Positions 1 to 7,317 of a stretch of 26,220 nt of DNA are shown one piece after another (positions within the stretch are counted from its first letter, which is position 1; the number at the start of each line of letters is the position of its first letter). A program made the translations under genes and the position numbers. The stretch comes from CALJIC01 sp039805565 (lineage in GTDB: Bacteria > Chloroflexota > Chloroflexia > Chloroflexales > Roseiflexaceae), in NCBI GenBank assembly GCA_039805565.1, contig JBDLTZ010000205.1, positions 1-26,220 on the forward strand. The letters run 5' to 3'. The notes beneath the pieces were generated by a model. It saw nothing but the letters and a program-made list of their open reading frames with translations, did not search any database and was not told where the DNA came from.

Positions 1-150
1 CCAGCCGAGGGCGCGGTCGTGCTTCACCTGGCGCATCAAGGCGGTGTACATCAACATGACGAGGTGCATGTGCCTTGTCTGGCCCAATCCGTCACGCAGT
101 TGACAGTCGCCCATGCCCAGATGCTGCTTCCCGTCCCGGTGATAAGTCCC
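1..150 (-). pseudogene. C-terminal scrap of a DDE transposase
   Basis: Reading the minus strand from about 150 to 1 gives YHRDGKQHLGMGDCQLRD followed by a QTRHMHLVMLMYTALMR stretch. From memory, this is the C-terminal signature of IS4/IS701-like DDE transposases, where the last catalytic Glu region is followed by an HLGL-D-CQ-R motif and a hydrophobic helix. The frame is open to the window edge, so the true end lies outside. It probably belongs to the same dead gene as the fragment at 484-1020. The intervening 330 bases no longer encode a recognisable middle part and contain another element's scrap. Family placement is from remembered sequence patterns only. Confidence 0.6.
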
Positions 151-287
151 TGCGTGTTTCTATGCGGTGAGACAGATCAACCCGAGAAGATCCGTTTCAG
201 ACAGGGTGCAAGAAGCACCCGTGGCTGGCCCAACGCGACCGACTGACCGATCTGTCCTGAGCTCGGCGGAGCGCCGCGCCATTGACA

Positions 288-398
288 ATCTCTTATTCTG
301 AGGCGCACTTCAAGACGACGAAGTATGGGCCGACCTATCCGGAGCGGTTCGCCGGTCTGGCCGATGCACGGGCGTGGGTCGCTGACTTTGTTGACTTG
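288..398 (+). pseudogene. IS3/IS481-type integrase-core remnant
   Basis: A short plus-strand frame encodes YSEAHFKTTKYGPTYPERF, then a LADARAWVADFVDLY stretch. This matches the end of the integrase core of IS3/IS481-like transposases, where the catalytic Glu of SEAHFKTLKY is followed by a PERF segment, an ARAW helix and a WYN motif. Here the final motif has decayed to DLY, and the usual HRHSG segment is absent. A stop codon lies just upstream (258-260). Only about 37 residues of a roughly 280-residue protein survive, so this is a scrap and not a gene. It lies inside the remains of another, oppositely oriented transposase. Confidence 0.6.
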
Positions 399-483
399 TA
401 CCCCCGAGCGGCAAGCCTCAGCCCCTGGCGACTACGGGCATGCCGAGCAGTTCGTACCAGAACTGCCGACCCGAAACTGTCTC

Positions 484-1020
484 TCAGCTATTGACACGTT
501 CCAGGATATAGTTCATGATCGACCCATTGGCGAAGTGGCTGTCAAAGATAAAATCACCCGGAATGCCTTCGGCAACGACCCTATCAATCAACTCCTTCGC
601 CAGGTCGGTATGGTTCTGGAAGGGATGGGCGTCATCGCACTGCTCACGCTTGCGGAAGCGCCGGAAGTCGAGCGGATAGTGCTTGCCCGACGAGTTCACG
701 TAGGTGATGAACAGACCGTCGTGGCCAATCAGATGCCGCGCCTCAGCGTGGTCCCAGAACCAGCCAGCGTTCTTGATCAGCTTGTCATCGTGATCAACCA
801 GGGTGTTGTCAAGCGGGATGACGCGTCCTGGCGATACCAGGTGGCCGGATCACGCTGGAGCCATTCGAGCCGCTGGGCGTTCAGCCGCTCCGGCTCCCAC
901 GGCGACTCGGTGAGGAAGCGATTGATTCAGGATTGGTCTGGCGCGTCGGCAAACTCACGTGCAATGCCCTCACCGTCTTGTGCTCGGCGATCAGCAAGCC
1001 CGTCACGTACTCGGCGAAGA
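484..1020 (-). pseudogene. DDE transposase N-terminal part, frameshifted
   Basis: Three minus-strand frames must be joined to read one transposase. From about 1020 down, FAEYVTGLLIAEHKTVR is followed, after a frameshift near 975, by GIAREFADAPDQS. An in-frame TGA (about 930) comes next, then INRFLTESPWEPERL and LEWLQRDPATWYR. A second frameshift near 835 leads to VIPLDNTLVDHDDKL, with the first catalytic Asp, and on through WFWDHAEARHLIGHD, KHYPLDFRRFRKREQC and IPGDFIFDSHFANGSI, which carries the second Asp region. The frame then ends at 484. The gene is inactive. Its 5' end abuts the ribosome binding site of the STAND gene at 1034. It is probably IS701/IS4-like, but I could not check the family name. 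Confidence 0.75.
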
Positions 1021-1033
1021 GGAGACTACACCT

Positions 1034-3487
1034 ATGACGCCCTCCCAAAACCGCATCGCCTATTACCGCGACCGGTGTCGACCGCCACTCACGCAGGCCG
1101 GCCTGGCGCGTGCGCTCGGCGTACACGTGAATGCCATCTACCGCTGGGAGCGCAATGGGGTGCCTACGCCGGCCAAGCTACTGGCGCTGACGCAGCTGCT
1201 CGTGGAGCAGGGCGCGATCACCAGCTATGAGGCGGCCCGCGCCTTCTGGAGCACCGGTGGCTCGGAGACGTTTCCCGAGCCGTACGAGCTGTCTGCGTTC
1301 TTCCAGGCGAACGCCGCCAGAGCGCCGGGGCTACCCGGCCGGATGTCTGCCCCTACCTACCTTCCCTCAGGGTCCTGGCTCCCGCTGCGAGCGAACCCGC
1401 ACTTCGAGGGACGCGACAAGGCCCTGCGCTTGCTCGCGGAGCAGTTCGCCGTGCCGTCGACCGTCGCTATCACGGGCATGGGCGGCATCGGCAAGACGCA
1501 GCTGGCGGTCGAGTTCGCCCACCGCTTCGGCGCGCGCTTCCCTGGAGGTGTGTTCTGGCTTAGCTTCGCCAATCCGGACGCGGTGCCGAGCGCGGTGGCG
1601 GGGTGTGGGGAGCTCGGGCGCATGGGCCTTCGACCGGACTTCAGCGCCCTGCCGCTAGGAACACAGGTGCGGCTCGTGCAGGCGGCCTGGCAGGAGCCGG
1701 TGGACCGCCTGCTCATCTTCGACAATTGTGAGGATGAGGCGCTGCTTGAGGCGTGGCGCCCCGTTACGGGCGGCTGCCGTGTGCTCATCACCAGCCGCAG
1801 GGTGCGCTGGCCATCCGCCCTCGACATCCACCCGCTGCCGCTCGAGGTGCTGCGCCGAAAAGAGAGCATCGCGCTGCTACGGCGGCACCGCCCGGATCTG
1901 GACGCCGATGACCAGCCGCTGGACTCCATCGCCGATACCCTCGGCGACCTTCCACTCACGCTGCACCTGGCCGGCAGCTACCTCGCGCGCTACCGCGCGG
2001 GCGTGACGCCCGCGACCTACCTGGCGAACCTGCGGCAGGCGGGAGATCTGTCGCACCCGTCGCTTCGGTGCGGTGAGCTGTCGCCCACCCACCACGTGCA
2101 GGACATTAATCACACCTTCGCATTGAGCTATGACCAGCTCGTGCCAGGCGATACCACTGACGCGCTGGCGCTGCAGCTGCTGGCGCTGGTGGCGCATCTG
2201 GCGCCCGGCGAACCCGTTCCTCGTTCACTGCTGCATGTGGCGCTGTCGATCGCCGACGACAGCGTTGCGATCCTTATGTTCGAGGATGCGATCCGCCGGG
2301 TGGTAGATCTGGGGCTGCTGAGCGAGGAGAACAACGACACGGTGCGCATGCACCGTCTGCTGGTCACGTTTGTCCGGACGCAAGGTACCGCGGTTGCGGC
2401 GCAGGAGCACATCGAGGCCGCCCTGATCGCCGAGGCACAGCGCCTCAGCGATACGCGCATGCGGGCCGAGCTTGTGGCACTGCAGGTCCACCTGCGTTCC
2501 GTCACGGAGCGGGCGCTGCAGCAGCAGAGCGCTCGCGCGCCAGAGCTCTGCGAGTGGCTAGGCTGGCACCTTACGCTGCTGATCGCCTGGGACGAGGCGC
2601 GCACCTACCTGGAGCTCTCGCTCACGCTGCGCCAGCGCAAGCTCGCGGACGCGCACGCGGAGGTGGCCGCGAGCCTGCACGCGGATGTGGCCGCGAGCCT
2701 GCACGCGCTGGCGCTGCATCTCCAGCAGCGCGGGGATTTTGTTGCGGCCTGCACTCGCCACGCGCAGGCCGTCGCCATCTGGGAGCAGTCGCTTGGGGAG
2801 CAGCACCTGGACACCGCGCGGGGCTACATGCAGCTCGGTTACGCGCTCGGCCTGCGGGGCAGCTGCACCGATGGCCTTGCCTACCTCCGCAAGGCGCTGC
2901 GCACCCGGCGCAGAGCGCTCGGGCTCCGGAACGCCATGACCGCTCACACCCTCAGCCACCTTGGCTTCCTGCTCTACAAGTGCGGTCGGCCGCGCAGAGG
3001 CCAGCGGTACCTCAGGTTGGCCCTCGCTATTCGCGAGCAAGTGCTCCCCCCCGAGAGCCCGATGATCGCGCAGACGCTCAACAACCTCGGCGAGGCGTGC
3101 TTCGCTACGGGCGACTACACCACGGCTCGAGGGCTTCATGAGCGGGCGCAGGGGATACGCCAGGCGGTGCTCGGCGAGGAGCACCCACACACCGCCGAGA
3201 CGCTGAAGAACCTCGGCGTGACGCTCAGGGCACTTGGCGCCTCCCGCGACGGGCGCGCCCTCCTTGTGCGGGCAGTTCAGATCCTCACGGCGACGAGCGG
3301 ACCGCACAACCTGGACACCGCCTGGGCGTGCGACTGCCTGGCGGAGTTACTGATCGCCGAGGGCGAAACGGCGGCGGCACAGCCATTCCTTGCCCAGGCA
3401 CTGGTCTACTACGAGGCGCAGCTCCTCCTGGAGCACCATGACACCGCACGCACCCGTGCACGCCTCGCCGGCCATACTGGTTCCTAG
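1034..3487 (+). CDS. STAND ATPase: XRE helix-turn-helix, NB-ARC, TPR
   Basis: An 817-residue intracellular signal-transduction ATPase. Residues 5-60 form an XRE-like helix-turn-helix (LTQAGLARALGVHVNAIYRW). The NB-ARC module follows, with P-loop GMGGIGKT at 148-155, Walker B LLIFD at 226-230, the arginine sensor motif ITSRR at 252-256 and a GLPL-like GDLPLTL near 304. The last third (about 590-790) is tetratricopeptide repeats with a period near 42 residues, as in kinesin-light-chain-like TPRs. The ATG at 1034 was chosen over an upstream GTG (959) because GAGGAG lies about 10 nt before it and the HTH begins at once. Such proteins are transcription regulators or sensors that oligomerise on ligand binding. 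Some STAND proteins act in phage defence, but no effector domain is visible here. The trigger is unknown. Confidence 0.9.
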   Translation: MTPSQNRIAYYRDRCRPPLTQAGLARALGVHVNAIYRWERNGVPTPAKLLALTQLLVEQGAITSYEAARAFWSTGGSETFPEPYELSAFFQANAARAPGLPGRMSAPTYLPSGSWLPLRANPHFEGRDKALRLLAEQFAVPSTVAITGMGGIGKTQLAVEFAHRFGARFPGGVFWLSFANPDAVPSAVAGCGELGRMGLRPDFSALPLGTQVRLVQAAWQEPVDRLLIFDNCEDEALLEAWRPVTGGCRVLITSRRVRWPSALDIHPLPLEVLRRKESIALLRRHRPDLDADDQPLDSIADTLGDLPLTLHLAGSYLARYRAGVTPATYLANLRQAGDLSHPSLRCGELSPTHHVQDINHTFALSYDQLVPGDTTDALALQLLALVAHLAPGEPVPRSLLHVALSIADDSVAILMFEDAIRRVVDLGLLSEENNDTVRMHRLLVTFVRTQGTAVAAQEHIEAALIAEAQRLSDTRMRAELVALQVHLRSVTERALQQQSARAPELCEWLGWHLTLLIAWDEARTYLELSLTLRQRKLADAHAEVAASLHADVAASLHALALHLQQRGDFVAACTRHAQAVAIWEQSLGEQHLDTARGYMQLGYALGLRGSCTDGLAYLRKALRTRRRALGLRNAMTAHTLSHLGFLLYKCGRPRRGQRYLRLALAIREQVLPPESPMIAQTLNNLGEACFATGDYTTARGLHERAQGIRQAVLGEEHPHTAETLKNLGVTLRALGASRDGRALLVRAVQILTATSGPHNLDTAWACDCLAELLIAEGETAAAQPFLAQALVYYEAQLLLEHHDTARTRARLAGHTGS
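2657..2704 (+). repeat. 24-bp direct tandem duplication
   Basis: Two adjacent 24-base units (2657-2680 and 2681-2704) differ at one base. They encode the repeated octapeptide A-(E/D)-V-A-A-S-L-H at the start of the TPR region of the STAND ATPase. The frame is kept, so this looks like a recent slippage duplication that lengthens a helix. Confidence 0.9.
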
Positions 3488-3654
3488 ATACCTCATTTTC
3501 GCCCAAACTGACGGCAATGTGGGCGGGGGTGAGTAAATAGTCGTAAACGAGTAGAACGGCAAAGATGCATCCTAGAGGAAGGTCTCGAAGGCGGCCAACC
3601 CGCCGGCCAAGGCACTGCAGCGAAACCATCGTGCCGCTTGCGGCGAAGCAGAGC

Positions 3655-5421
3655 TTAGAGCATCGCCTTGAGGTCCTCGTAGCGAGCGGCTACCATCCCC
3701 CGTAGCTCCGCGCACATGTCGTCGTCGCTCAGGCGACGGTTCGCGATTTTCATAATCTGACGGCTAAGCTCGGTGTCGTGCAGCGCTTCGGTCAGCCAGT
3801 GGACGAAGTCGCCACGCTCCAGGTGGTAGGTAATGGAGGCGATAGGCACCTGGTCGATCGCAGTGCGAAACTCCGACAGGTTGGCGGCCGTGCCGTGCCG
3901 CTTCCCCGACGAGTCGCGAAAGACAAACCACTTCTCTCGAGGCAGCTGCACAGCCAGGTATTTATGGAGGTGGCGGATATGCGGCACCCGACGCGTCCCT
4001 GCCCGGAAAACAATATCGTTGAGCACGCCGGCGCCCAGCGCGTTCTGTGGCAGGCTCAGGCGCGCGTGGCCACGCCCGAGGGTCGGCATCTGCGCGCGAT
4101 TGCTCGCCCAGCAGGGATCGGCCTCTAGCAGCACGTCGAAGAGCGCCAGATCCTCTTCATAGCTGGTGCGCGTGAGCGCCCAAACCTGCACCGCCTGGAG
4201 GATCGCCCGCGCCACCTGGCTCGGACGATAGGTCACCACCGTTACGCCGCCGCCGATCATCAGCTCCTCAACCGTGCCGGTGAACGGCCTGGCCCACGCT
4301 GCATAGCTCTGCTGGATCTCGTCGATCAGCAACCAGTGCGGCCGCCCGCAGCGCATGCGAAGATCGAGCAGCGCGCGCAGCAGGCGCTCGGTGAAGGGAT
4401 TGCGCGCCGCGACCGACATCCACGAGAGGTCGATGATCAGGTTGGAGCGCGTGTACTCGCAGAGCGTGATGATATCGCCGACCCGCTGGAGCTGCGTCTC
4501 AGGCGCGCCTACCAGCATGGTGTGCGGCAGGCCGGCCAGGCTGCGATAATCGCCCTCGGGGTCGATGATCACCGTCTGGTAGCCCTGGAGCATGATCTCC
4601 TCGGCGATCAGGCCGCCGAGCCACGACTTCCCGCTGGAGCTGTCGCCGGCGATCCCCCAGGTGCGGTCGATGAGCTGCCAGGGGTCGATCAGGACCGGCG
4701 CTCGGTTGGTGTGCCAGCCAAGCTTGAGCTGGCGCTCGGGGCGCACCCTGCGCGGGCTAATCTGACCGGCGATCAGGTCGCTGATGAGGCCGCGCATCCC
4801 GGCGCCGGCGGGTTGGGGGAGTACCAGGTCGGCGAGAGCTTTGAGCTCTGGGGTCGCGTTGTCGACGGCGACCGCAAGCTCGGCCAGTGCGAGCAGGCTG
4901 CGGTCGTTCTCGGCGTCGCCGCAGGCCACGACATTCCGCTCCGAGAGCCGTAGCTCGCGCAGAGCGTAGGCGAGTCCGGTGCCCTTCGTGGCGCCGATCG
5001 GCAGCACCATCACCGACCCACGGTTGTACTCGACCGTCGCCCCGCCGCCGCAGGCGCGCAGCGCTGCCAGGATCGGCTCGTCGTGCGGCACAGAGGTGGC
5101 GATCAGGGCCATGCCGCGCTCAATCGGCAGATGCATCGCGTCGATGCGCTCCAGCAGGTCCGGCGGGAGCTGCCCGAACGGCAGCACCACCACATCCTGG
5201 CGGGGGAAGTAGACCACCGCACCATCCTCGGCGACGATGGCGTCGAACAGATCGGCGAAAGGCCCATCCGGCGTGAAGCTCGCCAGGGTGCGGCCCGTCA
5301 CCAGTACCAGCGTCAGGTGCGCCGCCTTTGCCGCACGCAGGGCCTCCCAGGTCGCGGGCGAGATCTGGCCATCCTCGGCGAGCGTGCCGTCGAGGTCGGA
5401 GGCGAGGATTGTCAGGTGCAT
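3655..5421 (-). CDS. HAD-IIB phosphatase fused to HerA/FtsK-like ATPase
   Basis: A 588-residue two-domain protein. Residues 1-215 are a Cof-type (HAD-IIB) hydrolase: DLDGT at 9-13 with the nucleophile Asp, VTGR at 41-44, Lys146, and GDAENDRS around 168-175 binding Mg. After a short linker comes a DUF87/HerA-type P-loop ATPase. It has Walker A GDSSSGKS at 259-266, the IIDPEGDY signature at 285-292 typical of HerA/VirB4 ATPases, and Walker B HWLLIDE at 362-368. About 100 more C-terminal residues are unassigned. The ATG has GAGGG upstream. It is the last gene of the minus-strand kai cluster, 22 nt after the PAS kinase. HAD domains dephosphorylate small metabolites, while HerA-like motors act on DNA or protein. 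How the two combine here is unknown. No membrane segment is obvious. Confidence 0.85.
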   Translation of the reverse strand: MHLTILASDLDGTLAEDGQISPATWEALRAAKAAHLTLVLVTGRTLASFTPDGPFADLFDAIVAEDGAVVYFPRQDVVVLPFGQLPPDLLERIDAMHLPIERGMALIATSVPHDEPILAALRACGGGATVEYNRGSVMVLPIGATKGTGLAYALRELRLSERNVVACGDAENDRSLLALAELAVAVDNATPELKALADLVLPQPAGAGMRGLISDLIAGQISPRRVRPERQLKLGWHTNRAPVLIDPWQLIDRTWGIAGDSSSGKSWLGGLIAEEIMLQGYQTVIIDPEGDYRSLAGLPHTMLVGAPETQLQRVGDIITLCEYTRSNLIIDLSWMSVAARNPFTERLLRALLDLRMRCGRPHWLLIDEIQQSYAAWARPFTGTVEELMIGGGVTVVTYRPSQVARAILQAVQVWALTRTSYEEDLALFDVLLEADPCWASNRAQMPTLGRGHARLSLPQNALGAGVLNDIVFRAGTRRVPHIRHLHKYLAVQLPREKWFVFRDSSGKRHGTAANLSEFRTAIDQVPIASITYHLERGDFVHWLTEALHDTELSRQIMKIANRRLSDDDMCAELRGMVAARYEDLKAML

Positions 5422-5443
5422 AGGGCCCTCATTGGCTCATCAG

Positions 5444-6616
5444 TCACGGCTGGCGCCTGGCCGAGCCCACGTTCTGCCCGAGCGGTACACGCAGCTCGGC
5501 CCGTGTCCCGCGCGAATGCGTAAAGCGAAACTCCGCACGGATCTGCCTCACGAGACTGGCGACCAGCTCCAGTCCAAGGCTTGGAGACGGTCCCTCGGGG
5601 GTGACGAAGCCGACACCGTCGTCGATAACGCAGACGATCAGAGTATCGCCATCGACGGAGGCGAGGATCTGAACCACTCCCGTCCGCCCGTCGGGGAAAG
5701 CGTGCTTGAGGCTATTCACCAGGAGCTCGGTGACGATCAGGCCGAGTGGAATCGCGAGGTCGGGGTCGATGGTCAGCGAGGCCATATCGCCACAATCCAG
5801 CCTCACCGCCCCCGCGCTATCGGCGTATGCGCGAAAGACGCTGCTGCTCAGGTTGCGAAAATAGTCGCCGACGCCGATCGTCCCCAGGTTTGCGGAGTGA
5901 TACAGCTGCTCGTGCACGAGGGCCATGACCGCAATCCGGTTCTGGCTATCGAGGAGCGCCTCCCGGATACGGGGGTCGCCCAGGCTCCGCGCCTGGATCC
6001 GGAGGAGGCTGGTGATAATCTGCAGGTTGTTCTTTACCCGGTGGTGGATCTCCCGCAGCAGCAGCTCCTTCTCGGAGACCAGGTTGTGGAGCTGGGCCGA
6101 GGCCTCGGCGGCCGCACTCATGTCGGTGATGATCATGCACCCGCGCGCAGCACCCTCATCGTGGAGCACACGCAGCGAGATCTGCACGGGCAGCGGTGTG
6201 CCCGCGGCGCTCAGCAGCGTCAGCGCGCCGCTGCTGCGATCGACGAGCCCGCGGGCCAGCAGCGTTTCGAACAGCGGCTGGTCGGCGGGGCTGACAAAGT
6301 GGGCGAACGGCTGGCCTATGAGCTCGCCCAGGGGGAAACCGAGCAGCTCGGCGAAGCGCGCGTTCGCGTAGAGCATCACGCCGGTGTCCTGTACGGTCAC
6401 CGCGCCCTCGTTCATGGTCTCGATCAGGACGCGGTAGGTGTGGTCGGCCCCCTCAAGGGTGTAGACCCGGGGGCCATCCGGCCCGCTGACGACCAGGGCG
6501 TCGGCCTCGCCGTCGCGGAGCGCGCGGATAATCTCCTCCGCCTCGGCAAGTCGTCTGCGGAGCTGTTCCACCTCATCGTCTCGCGGCGCGGCGGGCACAG
6601 GGTCAGATCTGGTCAC
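5444..6616 (-). CDS. PAS-HisKA_2 sensor histidine kinase
   Basis: A 390-residue soluble kinase. A short N-terminal coiled coil (15-40) is followed by a PAS domain at about 60-170 (FAELLGFPLGELIGQPF). The HisKA_2 dimerisation helix REIHHRVKNNLQI lies at 188-200, where His192 is the likely phosphoacceptor. The HATPase domain follows, with N-box VTELLVNSLKHAFP and G-box DDGVGF. It starts with GTG at 6616, overlapping the stop of the upstream KaiB-like gene by four bases (GTGA). GGAGGAG lies 7 nt before it, so translation is coupled to that gene. HisKA_2 kinases usually pass phosphate to separate receivers, and several lie upstream in this cluster. The pairing suggests the KaiB-like protein may be its partner, by analogy with SasA. 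That part is inference. Confidence 0.9.
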   Translation of the reverse strand: MTRSDPVPAAPRDDEVEQLRRRLAEAEEIIRALRDGEADALVVSGPDGPRVYTLEGADHTYRVLIETMNEGAVTVQDTGVMLYANARFAELLGFPLGELIGQPFAHFVSPADQPLFETLLARGLVDRSSGALTLLSAAGTPLPVQISLRVLHDEGAARGCMIITDMSAAAEASAQLHNLVSEKELLLREIHHRVKNNLQIITSLLRIQARSLGDPRIREALLDSQNRIAVMALVHEQLYHSANLGTIGVGDYFRNLSSSVFRAYADSAGAVRLDCGDMASLTIDPDLAIPLGLIVTELLVNSLKHAFPDGRTGVVQILASVDGDTLIVCVIDDGVGFVTPEGPSPSLGLELVASLVRQIRAEFRFTHSRGTRAELRVPLGQNVGSARRQP

Positions 6617-6978
6617 GGCTGTGCTCCTCCCGCTGTTGCGACCGCGCCGCCAAGCCCGAGGGCAGCCAGGAGCCGCTCCGGCCGCTGGAGATCGCCCACG
6701 AAGTAGCGCCCCACGATGGGCGCAAGCAGGAGCAGTGTGGGTGTGGCGAGGATCGCGTCCGCAAGCGCCTGATCCGCGTGCTGATAGATGTCGAGGATCT
6801 CCAGCTGGTAGCGGCCGGCGAAGTGCTGCTCGCAGAGCTGGAGCAGGGCCGAGATCGCAGCGGTAGAGCGCTGGCTGGCGCCCGCGACATAGAGACGCAG
6901 CACAACCTCCTGGTGCGCGCGCGCCTGCAGCGCGGCGGCTAGGGCATGGGAAGCATCGGCGGGTCGCTGCTGATCCAT
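6613..6978 (-). CDS. Divergent KaiB-like protein
   Basis: A 121-residue protein with a KaiB/SasA-sensor thioredoxin-like fold: VVLRLYVAG at 25-33, an EILDIY strand near 60-65, ILATPTL at 76-82 and VGDL at 94-97. It lacks the basic, proline-rich KVLPLPVRRIIGDL segment of true KaiB. Here the equivalent is LLLAPIVGRYFVGDL, without the Lys and one of the two Args. AAGGA, inside the end of the preceding kaiB, lies 7 nt before the ATG, and only 3 nt separate the two genes. The downstream end overlaps a histidine-kinase start. It may be a stand-alone SasA-type adaptor or a second KaiB paralogue. Whether it can bind KaiC is unknown. Confidence 0.85.
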   Translation of the reverse strand: MDQQRPADASHALAAALQARAHQEVVLRLYVAGASQRSTAAISALLQLCEQHFAGRYQLEILDIYQHADQALADAILATPTLLLLAPIVGRYFVGDLQRPERLLAALGLGGAVATAGGAQP

Positions 6979-6981
6979 GGG

Positions 6982-7317
6982 CTAGTCCTTCGGCCGGTGT
7001 GGGCGAAGATCGAGGCCGACCAGCACGCGCTCGGTGTTCGAGAGGTCGCCGATCAGCTTGCGGATCGGCCTGGGCAGCTTGCGCACGAGGGTCGGCAGGG
7101 CCAGGATCTGATCGCCGAGGCCCAGGCGCGGGTTCTCCATTAGGTCGATCACCTCGATGTGGTAGCGCCCGGCCAGGTGCTGTTCGCAGATCCGGCGCAG
7201 GTTGTCGAAGGCGATAACCGATTTCGGCGTCTGCCCGGCCACATAGAGACGCAGCTCAAACTCCGCGTCCTCAGGCGGCTGCGCCTGCGCGCCGGACCTG
7301 TTCGGTGCTTCACTCAT
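6982..7317 (-). CDS. kaiB: Circadian clock protein KaiB
   Basis: A 111-residue KaiB with an 18-residue N-terminal extension. It has ELRLYVAGQTPKS at 21-33, HIEVIDL at 53-59, ILALPTL at 71-77 (usual ILATPTL) and RKLPRPIRKLIGDLS at 79-93, closely following Synechococcus KaiB. KaiB switches fold and binds the phosphorylated KaiC ring to drive dephosphorylation. The ATG at 7317 was chosen because AGGAG lies 6 nt upstream and the protein then has KaiB length. A longer open frame reaching 7500 lies antisense-free but inside kaiC, and its extra residues look non-coding. The start overlaps the kaiC stop by eight bases, the usual kaiC-kaiB coupling but with kaiC first. Confidence 0.95.
   Translation of the reverse strand: MSEAPNRSGAQAQPPEDAEFELRLYVAGQTPKSVIAFDNLRRICEQHLAGRYHIEVIDLMENPRLGLGDQILALPTLVRKLPRPIRKLIGDLSNTERVLVGLDLRPHRPKD

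Noticed and set aside
490..518. TTGACA with CATGAT 17 bases later, which resembles a promoter towards the STAND gene.
   Set aside because: It lies inside the decayed transposase, more than 500 bases from the gene, and the -10 match is weak.
325..1230. Plus-strand open frame of 301 codons over the transposase remains.
   Set aside because: It runs opposite recognisable transposase sequence and overlaps the STAND gene's N-terminus in another frame.
3503..3645. CGCCCA/TGGGCG and GCCGC-TT-GCGGC inverted repeats between the convergent STAND and HAD-HerA genes.
   Set aside because: Short stems without T-runs; expected by chance in GC-rich DNA.
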